DNA of 64,000 nt from positions 1 through 64,000 of the IMG/VR virus record IMGVR_UViG_3300009130_001805, one strand, 5' to 3'. The translations under genes and the position numbers were made by a program. Below the pieces are notes generated by a model. It was not told where the DNA came from, did not search any database, and worked only from the letters and a program-made list of their open reading frames with translations. Of this stretch, positions 25,667-33,277 are shown one piece after another. Numbering within the stretch: the stretch's first letter is position 1; each line of letters opens with the position of its first letter. Source of the stretch: a virus.

Positions 25667-26362
25667 TTAATAACATTCTGCATTACTAGGCTTAAAAAAT
25701 TTGCAACGGTTATAAAGATCATTAAATTGACTGCGCCTTGGGGTGTCGAAATAATCCTCGAGCTCTTTGTTTGCTCGAATTTTACTTGACTTTTTAACTT
25801 TAGAACAATCGAAAGATAAATTTTTCATTTTACTTAATGTTTTGATGTAGTTTGAAAACTCATTGAATGAATCGCAAATATTTTCGTATTCAACGATAGC
25901 CACATTCTCCTCTGGTAGTAATTTGACTTGGCTATTTATATAAAGAAGGTTATCTTCTTGAACTCTAGCAGCATGCAGGAGCGTCATTCCATTATGCTTA
26001 TCAAATCTTTCCCAAGAGGATAAAGTTGATTGCACAATATCTCTTAAGCAAATTATAAAAAAAAGTTTTAAATTAAAATTTTTAGAAAATAAATCATTAA
26101 ACAGTTTTATGTCAAATCTTCTCAAGGGGTCAAGTGGTCTATTGTATGGGAATGACGCTCTTTCTATGTGGTCTAAGTTTGGATGGGATGTTAAGTAATT
26201 ATTTATTTCACTCTCCTTGGTTTTATTTGAATGAAATGAAGATTTGTTAGAGAAGTAATCTAGTAATAAATCATGAAATACTTTGTCTTGTTTGAATGAG
26301 CAAGTTTCTGCGAATAGATGATGCCCTGAGCCTTCATTGCCGATTAAGAACAATATATTCAT
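25667..26362 (-). CDS. P-loop sulfotransferase-like protein
   Basis: 231 residues. GNEGSGHHLF (8-17) matches the 5'-phosphosulfate-binding loop of PAPS-dependent sulfotransferases, and FFIICLRDIVQSTLSSW carries the Arg and Ser of the 3'-phosphate-binding motif. It would transfer sulfate from PAPS to a hydroxyl, probably on a glycan given that it ends a run of glycosyltransferase genes. It overlaps the preceding gene by 4 bases. The APS-kinase-like fusion at 34389 could supply PAPS. The acceptor is unknown. Confidence 0.72.
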   Translation of the reverse strand: MNILFLIGNEGSGHHLFAETCSFKQDKVFHDLLLDYFSNKSSFHSNKTKESEINNYLTSHPNLDHIERASFPYNRPLDPLRRFDIKLFNDLFSKNFNLKLFFIICLRDIVQSTLSSWERFDKHNGMTLLHAARVQEDNLLYINSQVKLLPEENVAIVEYENICDSFNEFSNYIKTLSKMKNLSFDCSKVKKSSKIRANKELEDYFDTPRRSQFNDLYNRCKFFKPSNAECY

Positions 26363-27009
26363 TGGGCCTTATTGCTTTTGGTTAAAATTGATTCTGTGGA
26401 CCCTGAGCAAAATCTATATATATGCAGCGCGTCGTTTTCTAGGTAAATACTAGAGGATACTTTGGGGTAAAGCCTTTTGAGCCAATCTATGTCTTCCATG
26501 GATTGACCTGAGTCCCCGCTTGAATATACGCCTTTAAAAGATTCTGACCGAGCTAGGGAAGATTTCCAAACGCACCAGTGATATGGTGGGCGAAGGGTGT
26601 CTTTATACTTGCCTGTGAAAGGGTTTATTCTTACGTCTTCATGTGGGTTGCCCATCTTTGCGAAAACCTTCGCTTCTAAACCATCTAAGTAACACTGCTG
26701 GTTAAATGAGATTACATCAGTATCTGGGTTGCTGGATATAGCTTTTATTATTTTTTTAATATAATCCTCGGATATGTCGTCATCATCATCCAGAAATGTG
26801 AGATGGCCACCTCTCGCAATATTCATGAGTTCATTTCTTTTTTCAAAAATATGCAATGATTTATTGTCTAGTAATGAGAGTATCTCTACTTCGTCACTTT
26901 CTCCTATTTGAGTTGATAATTTATTTAATAAAGGTAAGAATATCTCTAGCCTACTAGGTATAGATAGAATTAAAATACTTAACTTAATGTTGTTGGGATC
27001 TTTAGGCAT
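26359..27009 (-). CDS. Glycosyltransferase, GT-A/GT2-like
   Basis: 216 residues. LSILILSIPSRLEIFL is the GT2-type first strand, and HLTFLDDDDDISEDY carries the DxD metal-binding motif. A later PPYHWCVWKSSL segment fits the acceptor region of family 2 enzymes. It adds a sugar from a nucleotide donor to an unknown acceptor. It overlaps both neighbours in the glycan operon by 4-8 bases. Confidence 0.8.
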   Translation of the reverse strand: MPKDPNNIKLSILILSIPSRLEIFLPLLNKLSTQIGESDEVEILSLLDNKSLHIFEKRNELMNIARGGHLTFLDDDDDISEDYIKKIIKAISSNPDTDVISFNQQCYLDGLEAKVFAKMGNPHEDVRINPFTGKYKDTLRPPYHWCVWKSSLARSESFKGVYSSGDSGQSMEDIDWLKRLYPKVSSSIYLENDALHIYRFCSGSTESILTKSNKAQ

Positions 27010-27673
27010 TGTATTCTCTGGTTATAAAGTCTTGAAAGTATTCTTCCGCATCTAGTATTCTTCCGCATCCAGCATAAACCTGACCGACAAAATGCTTGGG
27101 GTCTCTAATGCCCGGCAGTGGGATTTTTTGAAAAAAAGTGTCATGTGTGTGGGATTTAGATTTGACTATTGGGTATATAATATCTCTTAGGAAATTTTGG
27201 TCGACTTGCCAGAAGTTGCCTTTGTGATATTCCTCGCATAAATCTTTCATATTTTTAAGTAGACCATTGCGTACTCCCCACATGCCTCCGAGGATGGGGA
27301 CATTATGGAATTGGTGGTCTTTTATGATATGAAAATCTTTATCACTTTTCAACCATTCTTCTACCGCTAATTTCTCTCTGAACCATAATCTGGAATCACA
27401 GTCCCTTACAATAAGGGCGTCAACGCTTTGATCGCTTGCAGCCCAAAATCGCCAAAACATACCTTTCCAGTCGCCCTCTTCATCCATATTAATAATTTCA
27501 ACATTATTGAACTCCGAGAGGTAGGTTACTATATGTTCTGGGACGCTTTTTCCTACATAAAATCTGCATACCCAATCTGGGTAAACAGACTTAGCTAGGG
27601 AGGCATTATGTAATGCACCCATAGTATATCTAGGGTTATCACCCCACAGGCTGAAAGAGATTATTTTTTTCAA
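27002..27673 (-). CDS. Glycosyltransferase-like protein (GT-A with DCD motif)
   Basis: 223 residues. The order of blocks (ISFSLWGDNPRYTMGALHNA, DWVCRFYVG, ALIVRDCDSRL, GGMWGVRNG) is that of a GT-A fold with DCD in the DxD position, as in capsule-type or GT8-like transferases in which the donor domain begins SLWG. It ends with a cysteine-containing GCGRILDAEEY. It overlaps both neighbours. The donor and acceptor sugars cannot be told. Confidence 0.68.
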   Translation of the reverse strand: MKKIISFSLWGDNPRYTMGALHNASLAKSVYPDWVCRFYVGKSVPEHIVTYLSEFNNVEIINMDEEGDWKGMFWRFWAASDQSVDALIVRDCDSRLWFREKLAVEEWLKSDKDFHIIKDHQFHNVPILGGMWGVRNGLLKNMKDLCEEYHKGNFWQVDQNFLRDIIYPIVKSKSHTHDTFFQKIPLPGIRDPKHFVGQVYAGCGRILDAEEYFQDFITREYNA

Positions 27674-28356
27674 AACTTTTTTAAGCTGAAGGTTAAAAAG
27701 CCATCCCCACCTTGTTTTTCTTTACTGGTTAATAGTTTATTGAAATCTACAGCAGGCCAAACATAGGAGCAATTTATGTTGAATTTAGAGGATAGGGCTA
27801 GCTGTTTACTAATGGTGTTATGTTTATGTTGGGAGTGAGTTGCTATTATAAGGTTTTTAATTATCCCGGTATCTAGGTAGTCTTTTTTAAGGTCAAGGAT
27901 AACTTTGTCTTCAGACCCTTGGATGTCCATGTGGAGTAGGTCTATGGAGGTTAAACATTCGTTTTTAAGAATTTGCTTCAAGTTAAGTTCTGGACCAAAT
28001 TTTTTAAGATTGGGTTCAATGAATAATCCTCCCCAGTGGCTGGAGCAATTGTAGCCATTAAGCCTGAAGTTATTTTTACCCCATTCGTAAAGCGGTTTTT
28101 TTAATTCTACGGTTATGTTTCTGCCGTGTGGAAACTTTTGCCTAAAAAGCAAAGACCACATACAGCAATGGCTACCTAATTCAACCATTGTTGGTGTGTT
28201 GCTTTTTATGTTTTTTATAATTTTATAAAATTCGTTTTGTTCAGCATGGGGCATGCAGATACGCTTAAAGCTGTCAAATCCGGAGCAGATTTGTGGGTCT
28301 TTAAAGTCGGCAAAAAGAAGACCTTTGTATTTGTGTATGGTGCTTGACTTGTTCAC
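27670..28356 (-). CDS. FkbM-family methyltransferase
   Basis: 228 residues. MVELGSHCCMWSLLF is motif I of a SAM-dependent Rossmann methyltransferase, NITVELKKPLYEWGKNN the acidic second strand, and IDLLHMDIQGSEDKVI the FkbM signature with its Asp. FkbM enzymes mostly O-methylate sugars or polyketides, so methylation of the glycan built by the neighbouring transferases is likely. It overlaps both flanking genes by 4 bases. Confidence 0.82.
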   Translation of the reverse strand: MNKSSTIHKYKGLLFADFKDPQICSGFDSFKRICMPHAEQNEFYKIIKNIKSNTPTMVELGSHCCMWSLLFRQKFPHGRNITVELKKPLYEWGKNNFRLNGYNCSSHWGGLFIEPNLKKFGPELNLKQILKNECLTSIDLLHMDIQGSEDKVILDLKKDYLDTGIIKNLIIATHSQHKHNTISKQLALSSKFNINCSYVWPAVDFNKLLTSKEKQGGDGFLTFSLKKF

Positions 28357-29018
28357 TTAGGGAATCCCTCGCTTTGTCTAGATAGGAAAGTTCTTTTATC
28401 TTCTTGGTCTAACTTTTCGTTCCTGAGGTAAAGCAGGTCATAACTTGTTTCGTTGTTTGGTACTGAGTGGTGTCTGTGTCTGATTATTATGTCGTTAAAA
28501 TATTTGTATTTACCTGTCTTTTTTAGGACGTCTGTGAATTCTCTATCACACCATAAGGATTTGTAAGAGGGGTGGTATATATACCCAAATCGATCATAGT
28601 ATTTTTTACCTAATATGGATAGAGTATTAAGGTTGGAGCCTTGTATTCCATCGTTAAACCATAACACCCCGTCTGTGTCAGGGAAGAATTCTTTCATGCA
28701 GTTTACAATGATTGAGCCAAAGCCATCTACTTCTGGGTACATGTCATCACTGGCTAACAGACAGATGTCAAAATCTACATCGTCCATATCCGCATTGACC
28801 GCCTCTATCTTAGATGCATTATCTCCATGGATAACTGTGGTATTACTGAAGCCTCTGAAATAAGCTTCCATCGCTGGGTTCTGGAATGATGGGTCGTCTT
28901 TATCGCAGGATATGATAAACTTTGTGTCTTTATGTCCACACATTCTTTGATACCTCTGGAAGACCTCCATGAACCTTCCGGCTCTATTTCTTGTTGGGAA
29001 TTTAATTAGTAACTTCAT
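28353..29018 (-). CDS. Glycosyltransferase-like protein
   Basis: 221 residues. LLIKFPTRNRAGRFMEVF starts a GT2-like first domain; DFDICLLASDDMYPEVDG provides a DD motif in place of DxD; a conserved SLWCDREFTDVL follows. A family-2-like transferase is inferred; similar proteins are often annotated only as hypothetical. It overlaps the GT2 gene before it by 17 bases. Confidence 0.65.
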   Translation of the reverse strand: MKLLIKFPTRNRAGRFMEVFQRYQRMCGHKDTKFIISCDKDDPSFQNPAMEAYFRGFSNTTVIHGDNASKIEAVNADMDDVDFDICLLASDDMYPEVDGFGSIIVNCMKEFFPDTDGVLWFNDGIQGSNLNTLSILGKKYYDRFGYIYHPSYKSLWCDREFTDVLKKTGKYKYFNDIIIRHRHHSVPNNETSYDLLYLRNEKLDQEDKRTFLSRQSEGFPK

Positions 29019-29658
29019 TTATTCCAATATCGTGGCCAAAGCCTTTTGAGTGAGTGCCGAAAGCGCCAATGTGTTGGGCGTATGTTTTTTCGCTGCAAAG
29101 CAACTTTTTATTTTTATTCTTAAGTAACTCGAAAAGCTCCCAATCCCAGTTAAACGGATCTTTATTATAGTCTACTTCTCTAAGATATTCGCAGTTAACT
29201 AGCGATGCAAAACCACCCAAGGTTTTCTTTTCATTTAATTCGTCATCATAATTTGAAATTATTTGATGGCTTTTTGTGTTAAATAAAGAGACTACACCTA
29301 TATCTGATTTAGATGTAGCTTTGGCGTAGCAGGATCTTAGGAAGTCTAACCAACCGGAGAGGTATACCCCATCTGTTTCGGCCATAAATATGTAAGGATC
29401 TTTTGTTTTGTGGTAAACAAAGTTTAATGCCATAAAGCTGTTTGCGTCGCAACCTGCATTTTCTTTAGATTGGAATATGTGTATATCTTTAGCCTTGGGG
29501 ATTTTAAAATTATTAATTAATTTTACAGTCTTTGGGTTAGAGCTAAAATCATCAAATATCCAAAGCGTATCTTCTTTGGTGAATGGAGATGACGCTAAGG
29601 ACTCAAGACATTTCTCTAAATAGTCTGGACGATTATATGTTGTTAAGATAAAATTCAT
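29002..29658 (-). CDS. Family 2 glycosyltransferase
   Basis: 218 residues with a classic GT2 start: FILTTYNRPDYLEKCLESL, then LWIFDDFSSNPKT, NAGCDANSFMALNF, and PYIFMAETDGVYLSGWLDFL, where ETD sits at the DxD position. Adds a sugar to an unknown acceptor. It overlaps the upstream gene by 26 bases. Confidence 0.8.
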   Translation of the reverse strand: MNFILTTYNRPDYLEKCLESLASSPFTKEDTLWIFDDFSSNPKTVKLINNFKIPKAKDIHIFQSKENAGCDANSFMALNFVYHKTKDPYIFMAETDGVYLSGWLDFLRSCYAKATSKSDIGVVSLFNTKSHQIISNYDDELNEKKTLGGFASLVNCEYLREVDYNKDPFNWDWELFELLKNKNKKLLCSEKTYAQHIGAFGTHSKGFGHDIGINEVTN

Positions 29659-30394
29659 TATTTGTGAAGTTGAAGTTGCCTGCCCAATCTTTTACTTTTA
29701 TTGTCTCTTCGTGATCTTGGGGTGTGATTGAGTGAACACCTCCGATTGCGCCTATGTTTTGGACTCTACTCATTGTTGGAATAATTTCTTTCCGATTTTT
29801 TCTTAAGAAATTGTTAAGTAGAGCATCCCATCCTCCGTATTTGTATTGCACTTGATATATTGATCCTAAAATTAGCTCTCTATTTTCCCAAGTGCTTTTC
29901 ATTCCTCCTTTTTCTTCCCATCTATCTATCCATGTCCCCCACCCTTGATTTGAGAATCTATTTTGAAATTCATATGAAAAGTGAAGTTCCTTGGGTATAG
30001 TTTCATTTGGGTTTCTGTAATGACCTGCGCTAACTGTGTAGATCGAGTCATCGTTTTTAAAGTTTTCCCTGCAAAAATTGTGAAATAATAAAAAGTCTTG
30101 AGCTAGAACTGTATCATCTTCAATCAATATTACATAGTCACAAGATTCGAATCCTTCTTTGAGTGCGTTGTAGGTATTTAATGTATGTCCAACTCTTTGG
30201 TTATTTACTGTTAGCTTTACATCGCAAAAATCTATTGATTTAAATAGTGATATTACCTCTTCACTCATTGGCTCGACATGAGGAATGAGGGTTGCGTTTT
30301 CTACTCCTATACAACCACTTAAGGAATTAATAACTTTCTTTGTATAGTCAGGTCTATTGCAGGCCGTCATTACGATGGTGTTACTTATCGACAT
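29633..30394 (-). CDS. Glycosyltransferase, GT2/GNT-I-like
   Basis: 253 residues. MTACNRPDYTKKVINSLSG opens the donor domain, VGHTLNTYNALKEGF follows, and YVILIEDDTVLAQDFLLF carries the EDD metal motif typical of GNT-I-like and GT2 enzymes. FSNQGWGTWIDRWEEKGG matches the WGWATWRDRW block of this group. First transferase of the glycan operon, overlapping the regulator gene by 10 bases. Confidence 0.82.
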   Translation of the reverse strand: MSISNTIVMTACNRPDYTKKVINSLSGCIGVENATLIPHVEPMSEEVISLFKSIDFCDVKLTVNNQRVGHTLNTYNALKEGFESCDYVILIEDDTVLAQDFLLFHNFCRENFKNDDSIYTVSAGHYRNPNETIPKELHFSYEFQNRFSNQGWGTWIDRWEEKGGMKSTWENRELILGSIYQVQYKYGGWDALLNNFLRKNRKEIIPTMSRVQNIGAIGGVHSITPQDHEETIKVKDWAGNFNFTNNEFYLNNI

Positions 30395-30693
30395 ATTTTT
30401 CCCTTAATGAAAGTTTGTTGATTCTTTACTACAGTTTCTAATTTCGTTGTATAACCAGACCAATTTCTTTTACGGGAGAGGTGTCCGAGCTTACATAGCC
30501 TGTTGAGGCTGCTGCGAACTGTATTCGGGTGGCACTTAATCTCCTTGGCTAAGGATTCTATGTTTAGATGGAACTCTTTGCCGTTGTATGATTTTCTGCA
30601 AAGAGCGTAATATAGCGTGCCGTCTTTGTCTTTTAGGTTGCCTGATACGATGTCTTCATGTAAGGCTTCTGGTATCATTCTGAAAAAACTCAT
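30385..30693 (-). CDS. Winged helix-turn-helix regulator
   Basis: About 102 residues from ATG 30693 (MSFFRMIPEAL). The central LNIESLAKEIKCHPNTVRSSLNRLCKLGHLSRKR is a winged-helix DNA-binding module with a recognition helix at NTVRSSLNRL. The frame extends to a TTG at 30732, but that stretch holds the -35 and -10 of its own promoter, so the ATG is preferred. First gene of the glycan operon and next to a divergent control region with operator-like repeats, so autoregulation and control of the early switch are plausible. Confidence 0.75.
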   Translation of the reverse strand: MSFFRMIPEALHEDIVSGNLKDKDGTLYYALCRKSYNGKEFHLNIESLAKEIKCHPNTVRSSLNRLCKLGHLSRKRNWSGYTTKLETVVKNQQTFIKGKICR

Positions 30694-30700
30694 TCCGCAT

Positions 30701-30729
30701 ATCTTACTACGAAAACAGAAAGAAGTCAA
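30701..30729 (-). promoter_or_regulatory. Sigma70-type early promoter, leftward
   Basis: TTGACT (30729-30724), 17-base spacer, TAAGAT (30706-30701), 7 bases to ATG 30693. Drives the regulator and glycan operon with no leader. Confidence 0.75.
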
Positions 30730-30747
30730 CAAAAAAATGTGGGAGGG

Positions 30748-30787
30748 TCACAGAAAATTGTGAGTCACCTACTTTTTGCTGTGAGTC
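30748..30787. promoter_or_regulatory. Operator-like repeats in the divergent control region
   Basis: TGTGAGTC occurs at 30759-30766 and 30780-30787, exactly 21 bases apart (two helical turns). The first copy is also the right arm of an inverted repeat TCACA-GAAAAT-TGTGA (30748-30763), and GTGAGTCAC (30760-30768) is a near-palindrome. Located between two divergent promoters, they look like binding sites for a dimeric regulator, perhaps the adjacent winged-helix protein. The remaining intergenic sequence to 30872 is AT-rich with no further clear signal. Confidence 0.55.
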
Positions 30788-30872
30788 TCCCTACAAAAAA
30801 TTGTTACTTCAATATATATTATAGCCTTAATAGAGGAAATATACCCTTTATAGATGATGTCGACTTAAAGTC

Positions 30873-30901
30873 TTGACAAACAACTGGAAATAAGTTATTA
30901 T
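30873..30901 (+). promoter_or_regulatory. Sigma70-type early promoter, rightward
   Basis: TTGACA (30873-30878), 17-base spacer, TATTAT (30896-30901), 6 bases to ATG 30908. The first rightward operon would start with A of ATG at +1. Confidence 0.83.
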
Positions 30902-30907
30902 AGACGG

Positions 30908-31210
30908 ATGCTACTCAGAAAAGAAAAAGAAAAAGAGAGAATGTTTCTAGTGTCCTGCGCTGATTGGGAATTGGCAGTTAAGGCTAGGGACGCAGAAGAA
31001 GCTTGCACTAAAGCCATAGAAAAAATGCTGGAAGAATACGGGAAAAGAGTTAAGGTCTCGCCCGTTATGCTATCCTTTGATTTTTCTTCCTACGCAGAAG
31101 ATGCTGACTCGGATTCAGCAACTAAAATAGTAACTGCCTCATCCATGCTGGCAAACGCTGGTCACCATAAGTGGGCAAAAGGAATGAACTCTATATTCGG
31201 GAACAAATAA
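30908..31210 (+). CDS. Small protein of unknown function heading the rightward early operon
   Basis: 100 residues if ATG 30908 is used (leaderless), or 89 from ATG 30941, which has an AAGAGAGA ribosome site and gives the natural-looking start MFLVSCADWELAVKARDAEE. The second half has FDFSSYAEDADSDSATKIVTA and ends MNSIFGNK. Mostly alpha/beta, no known motif. It ends 1 base before the dUTPase gene. Not recognised; an early takeover function would fit the position but is unsupported. Confidence 0.6.
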   Translation: MLLRKEKEKERMFLVSCADWELAVKARDAEEACTKAIEKMLEEYGKRVKVSPVMLSFDFSSYAEDADSDSATKIVTASSMLANAGHHKWAKGMNSIFGNK

Positions 31211-31211
31211 A

Positions 31212-31712
31212 ATGGAAATAAATGTAAACTCAGAAATTAATAGTTTTAATATGCCTGCCAATCCGGGGGATGCAGGGTACGATATTACTGCACATTCAGA
31301 CCCGCACATTGAGGGCAAGAAGCACAAGTCTAGCCTGTACTCAGAAATAAGCTATATAGAGTACGATACAGGCGTAAGCCTATCTCCCAGCGAGAACCAG
31401 ATATTCACACTACTCTACCCAAGATCTTCTATCTCGAAATACAATCTCTCACTAGCTAATAGTGTTGGAGTTATTGACTCAGGCTACATAAACACAATAA
31501 AAGTCAGGTTTAAATACTACCCACAACCAGCAGATATATCGCTTGTTGATAACAAAATTTATTTTAAAATTAATAAAAATAAAATTTATAAAAAAGGGGA
31601 TAAAATAGGACAACTGATTTTTACTTACCATGTTCACCCTCAAGTAAATAGAGTTAATCAGCTAAACAATACAGTAAGGGGATTTTCCGGCTTTGGGAGC
31701 ACAGGTCTATAA
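31212..31712 (+). CDS. dut: dUTPase
   Basis: 166 residues with all five trimeric dUTPase motifs: PGDAGYDIT (I), YPRSSISKYNLSLANS (II), VGVIDSGYINTI (III, with the catalytic Asp), KKGDKIGQLIF (IV) and RGFSGFGSTG (V, C-terminal arm). Hydrolyses dUTP to dUMP, keeping uracil out of DNA and feeding dTMP synthesis. It shares the TAATG stop/start junction with the next gene. Confidence 0.95.
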   Translation: MEINVNSEINSFNMPANPGDAGYDITAHSDPHIEGKKHKSSLYSEISYIEYDTGVSLSPSENQIFTLLYPRSSISKYNLSLANSVGVIDSGYINTIKVRFKYYPQPADISLVDNKIYFKINKNKIYKKGDKIGQLIFTYHVHPQVNRVNQLNNTVRGFSGFGSTGL

Positions 31713-32278
31713 TGAACTTTCCTAAAGTCATAGGAGTCTCAGGGGTAGCGCGTTCAGGAAAAGATACATTCTGTGAAATAGCTCTTGCTTATTTTTCCCA
31801 ATGGGGTATATTAGGTCGTAGAGAAGCATTTGCGGATGAGCTAAAAAAAGACTTAGATCAATTCTTGATTGAAAAATTTAACATCAGCTCATTTACTACC
31901 AACGATGAGGAAAAGAAAATAATCCGCCCAATGATGGTTTCATATGGAGAATCCAAGCGAGACCTCACTAAGGGAATGTGCTGGATTGATAAGCTTAAAA
32001 AAAATATAGAAAAAAATATAGATCAAAATATAATAACCTTTATTAGCGACGTGAGGTACCCGAACGAATCTAATTGGATTAAAAAAGACTATAATGGAAC
32101 CACAGTACACATCAGTAGGGAAAATAACCTCCCCGCGAACGAAGAAGAGGCATACAATGATCCGTTGGTTCAGGACGTATCTGAATTCAAAATACAATGG
32201 CCTAACTTCGAAAGTGATATAAAATTAGCTAATCCCTATGTGCTCGAAACCCTTCAAGAAATCTCAAGATCCTCTTAA
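31712..32278 (+). CDS. Deoxynucleoside monophosphate kinase
   Basis: 188 residues. GVARSGKDTFCEIAL is the P-loop form typical of phage dNMP kinases (T4 gp1-like), followed by RREAFADELKKDL, the substrate-region Lys/Arg block, and TFISDVRYPNESNWI. Converts dNMPs to dNDPs for DNA synthesis. The gene begins on the dUTPase stop and overlaps the sigma-factor gene by 41 bases. Confidence 0.82.
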   Translation: MNFPKVIGVSGVARSGKDTFCEIALAYFSQWGILGRREAFADELKKDLDQFLIEKFNISSFTTNDEEKKIIRPMMVSYGESKRDLTKGMCWIDKLKKNIEKNIDQNIITFISDVRYPNESNWIKKDYNGTTVHISRENNLPANEEEAYNDPLVQDVSEFKIQWPNFESDIKLANPYVLETLQEISRSS

Positions 32279-32864
32279 AAATCTTTCAGACTTAGAGTTG
32301 ATTGAAAATATTCGCAATAAAAAGAATGCAGACCAGTGTTTTAATTCTATAATGTGCAGGCATAATGGCATATACTTAGACATGGTTCATACCTACAACC
32401 AAAGAGTTGATAATGAATCTCACAAGAAAGAGTTAATTGATGAAATGCATTATAATATATATAAAGCCGTAATGAAATACGACCCCAGTAAAGGCGCGAA
32501 ATTTTCCACCCATTTAGGTAATGAAACAAAGTGGATGTGCCTAAATAGGCATAATAAAAATAGAAAAACAAAAACTTTTTTACTTGACGAAACCACTAAA
32601 AGTATGTTATCATGTTCTAATGATGGAGAAATAGCCAGATCAATCAATAACGAAATAATAGAAAAAGTTTTAGAGATTGTAGGAGATCATCCAGACAAAA
32701 GAGTAAAAAAAATATTTAAAATGAGATATATTATTGGCAATAAAAACAAGGTTATGCCTTGGAAACAAATAAGTAGCGCTATGGATATAAGCGTTCAAGG
32801 TTGTATCAATATTCATAACTCAGCTTTAAACAAGATTAAAACCAAATTAGCAAAGGAGACTTAA
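32238..32864 (+). CDS. Phage RNA polymerase sigma factor
   Basis: 208 residues. Region 2 is recognisable at about 70-110: YKAVMKYDPSKGAKFSTHL...KWMCLNRHNKNRK, matching the YDPxKGxxFSTYAxxxIR block that contacts the -10. The end MPWKQISSAMDISVQGCINIHNSALNKIKTKL is a region-4-like helix-turn-helix. It would redirect host RNA polymerase, probably to late genes, as gp55-type factors do in marine T4-like phages. The start overlaps the kinase gene by 41 bases. Its recognition site is unknown; the GTGTAA motif shared by several late genes is a candidate. Confidence 0.8.
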   Translation: MCSKPFKKSQDPLKNLSDLELIENIRNKKNADQCFNSIMCRHNGIYLDMVHTYNQRVDNESHKKELIDEMHYNIYKAVMKYDPSKGAKFSTHLGNETKWMCLNRHNKNRKTKTFLLDETTKSMLSCSNDGEIARSINNEIIEKVLEIVGDHPDKRVKKIFKMRYIIGNKNKVMPWKQISSAMDISVQGCINIHNSALNKIKTKLAKET

Positions 32865-32865
32865 A

Positions 32866-33276
32866 ATGTTCAATAAGTTCATCGCAGTAGGAAACCTAAC
32901 TAGGGATCCAGAAACAAAATCAACAAACTCTGGTCACAGCATTTGTGAGTTCAGAGTCGCCGTAAATAATCCAAGATCTAAAGAGGATGTCCTTTTTATT
33001 GATGTAGAGACTTGGGATAAGCTTGCAGATATCTGCTCTCAGTACCTTGCTAAAGGCAAGAAAATCATCGTAGAAGGAAGGCTTAAGAATAATAGCTGGA
33101 CCACAAAAGAAGGCGAAAAAAGAAATAAAATCTTTTGCGTCGCGGACGATATTCGCTTTGTTGGTAGTAAGTCTGAAGAAGCGGAATTAACCACTCAATC
33201 AAAACCCCAAAGCAAGGCAGCTCCAGCCACAGAATCAGAGGAAGATGTTGCTGCCATGGAAGACATTCCATTCTAA
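32866..33276 (+). CDS. ssb: Single-stranded DNA-binding protein
   Basis: 136 residues. The OB fold covers about 1-105 (FNKFIAVGNLTRDPETKSTNSG, VDVETWDKLADICSQYLAKGKKIIVEGRL). A flexible Gln/Ser/Ala linker and the acidic tip MEDIPF follow; this is the bacterial SSB tail that recruits partner proteins. Coats single-stranded DNA at forks and during recombination. One base after the sigma gene, and immediately followed by a glycosyltransferase. Confidence 0.95.
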   Translation: MFNKFIAVGNLTRDPETKSTNSGHSICEFRVAVNNPRSKEDVLFIDVETWDKLADICSQYLAKGKKIIVEGRLKNNSWTTKEGEKRNKIFCVADDIRFVGSKSEEAELTTQSKPQSKAAPATESEEDVAAMEDIPF

Positions 33277-33277
33277 T

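Noticed and set aside
30694-30732. Longer start for the winged-helix gene at a TTG (30732).
   Set aside because: The extra codons coincide with a consensus -35 and -10; ATG 30693 fits the promoter geometry.
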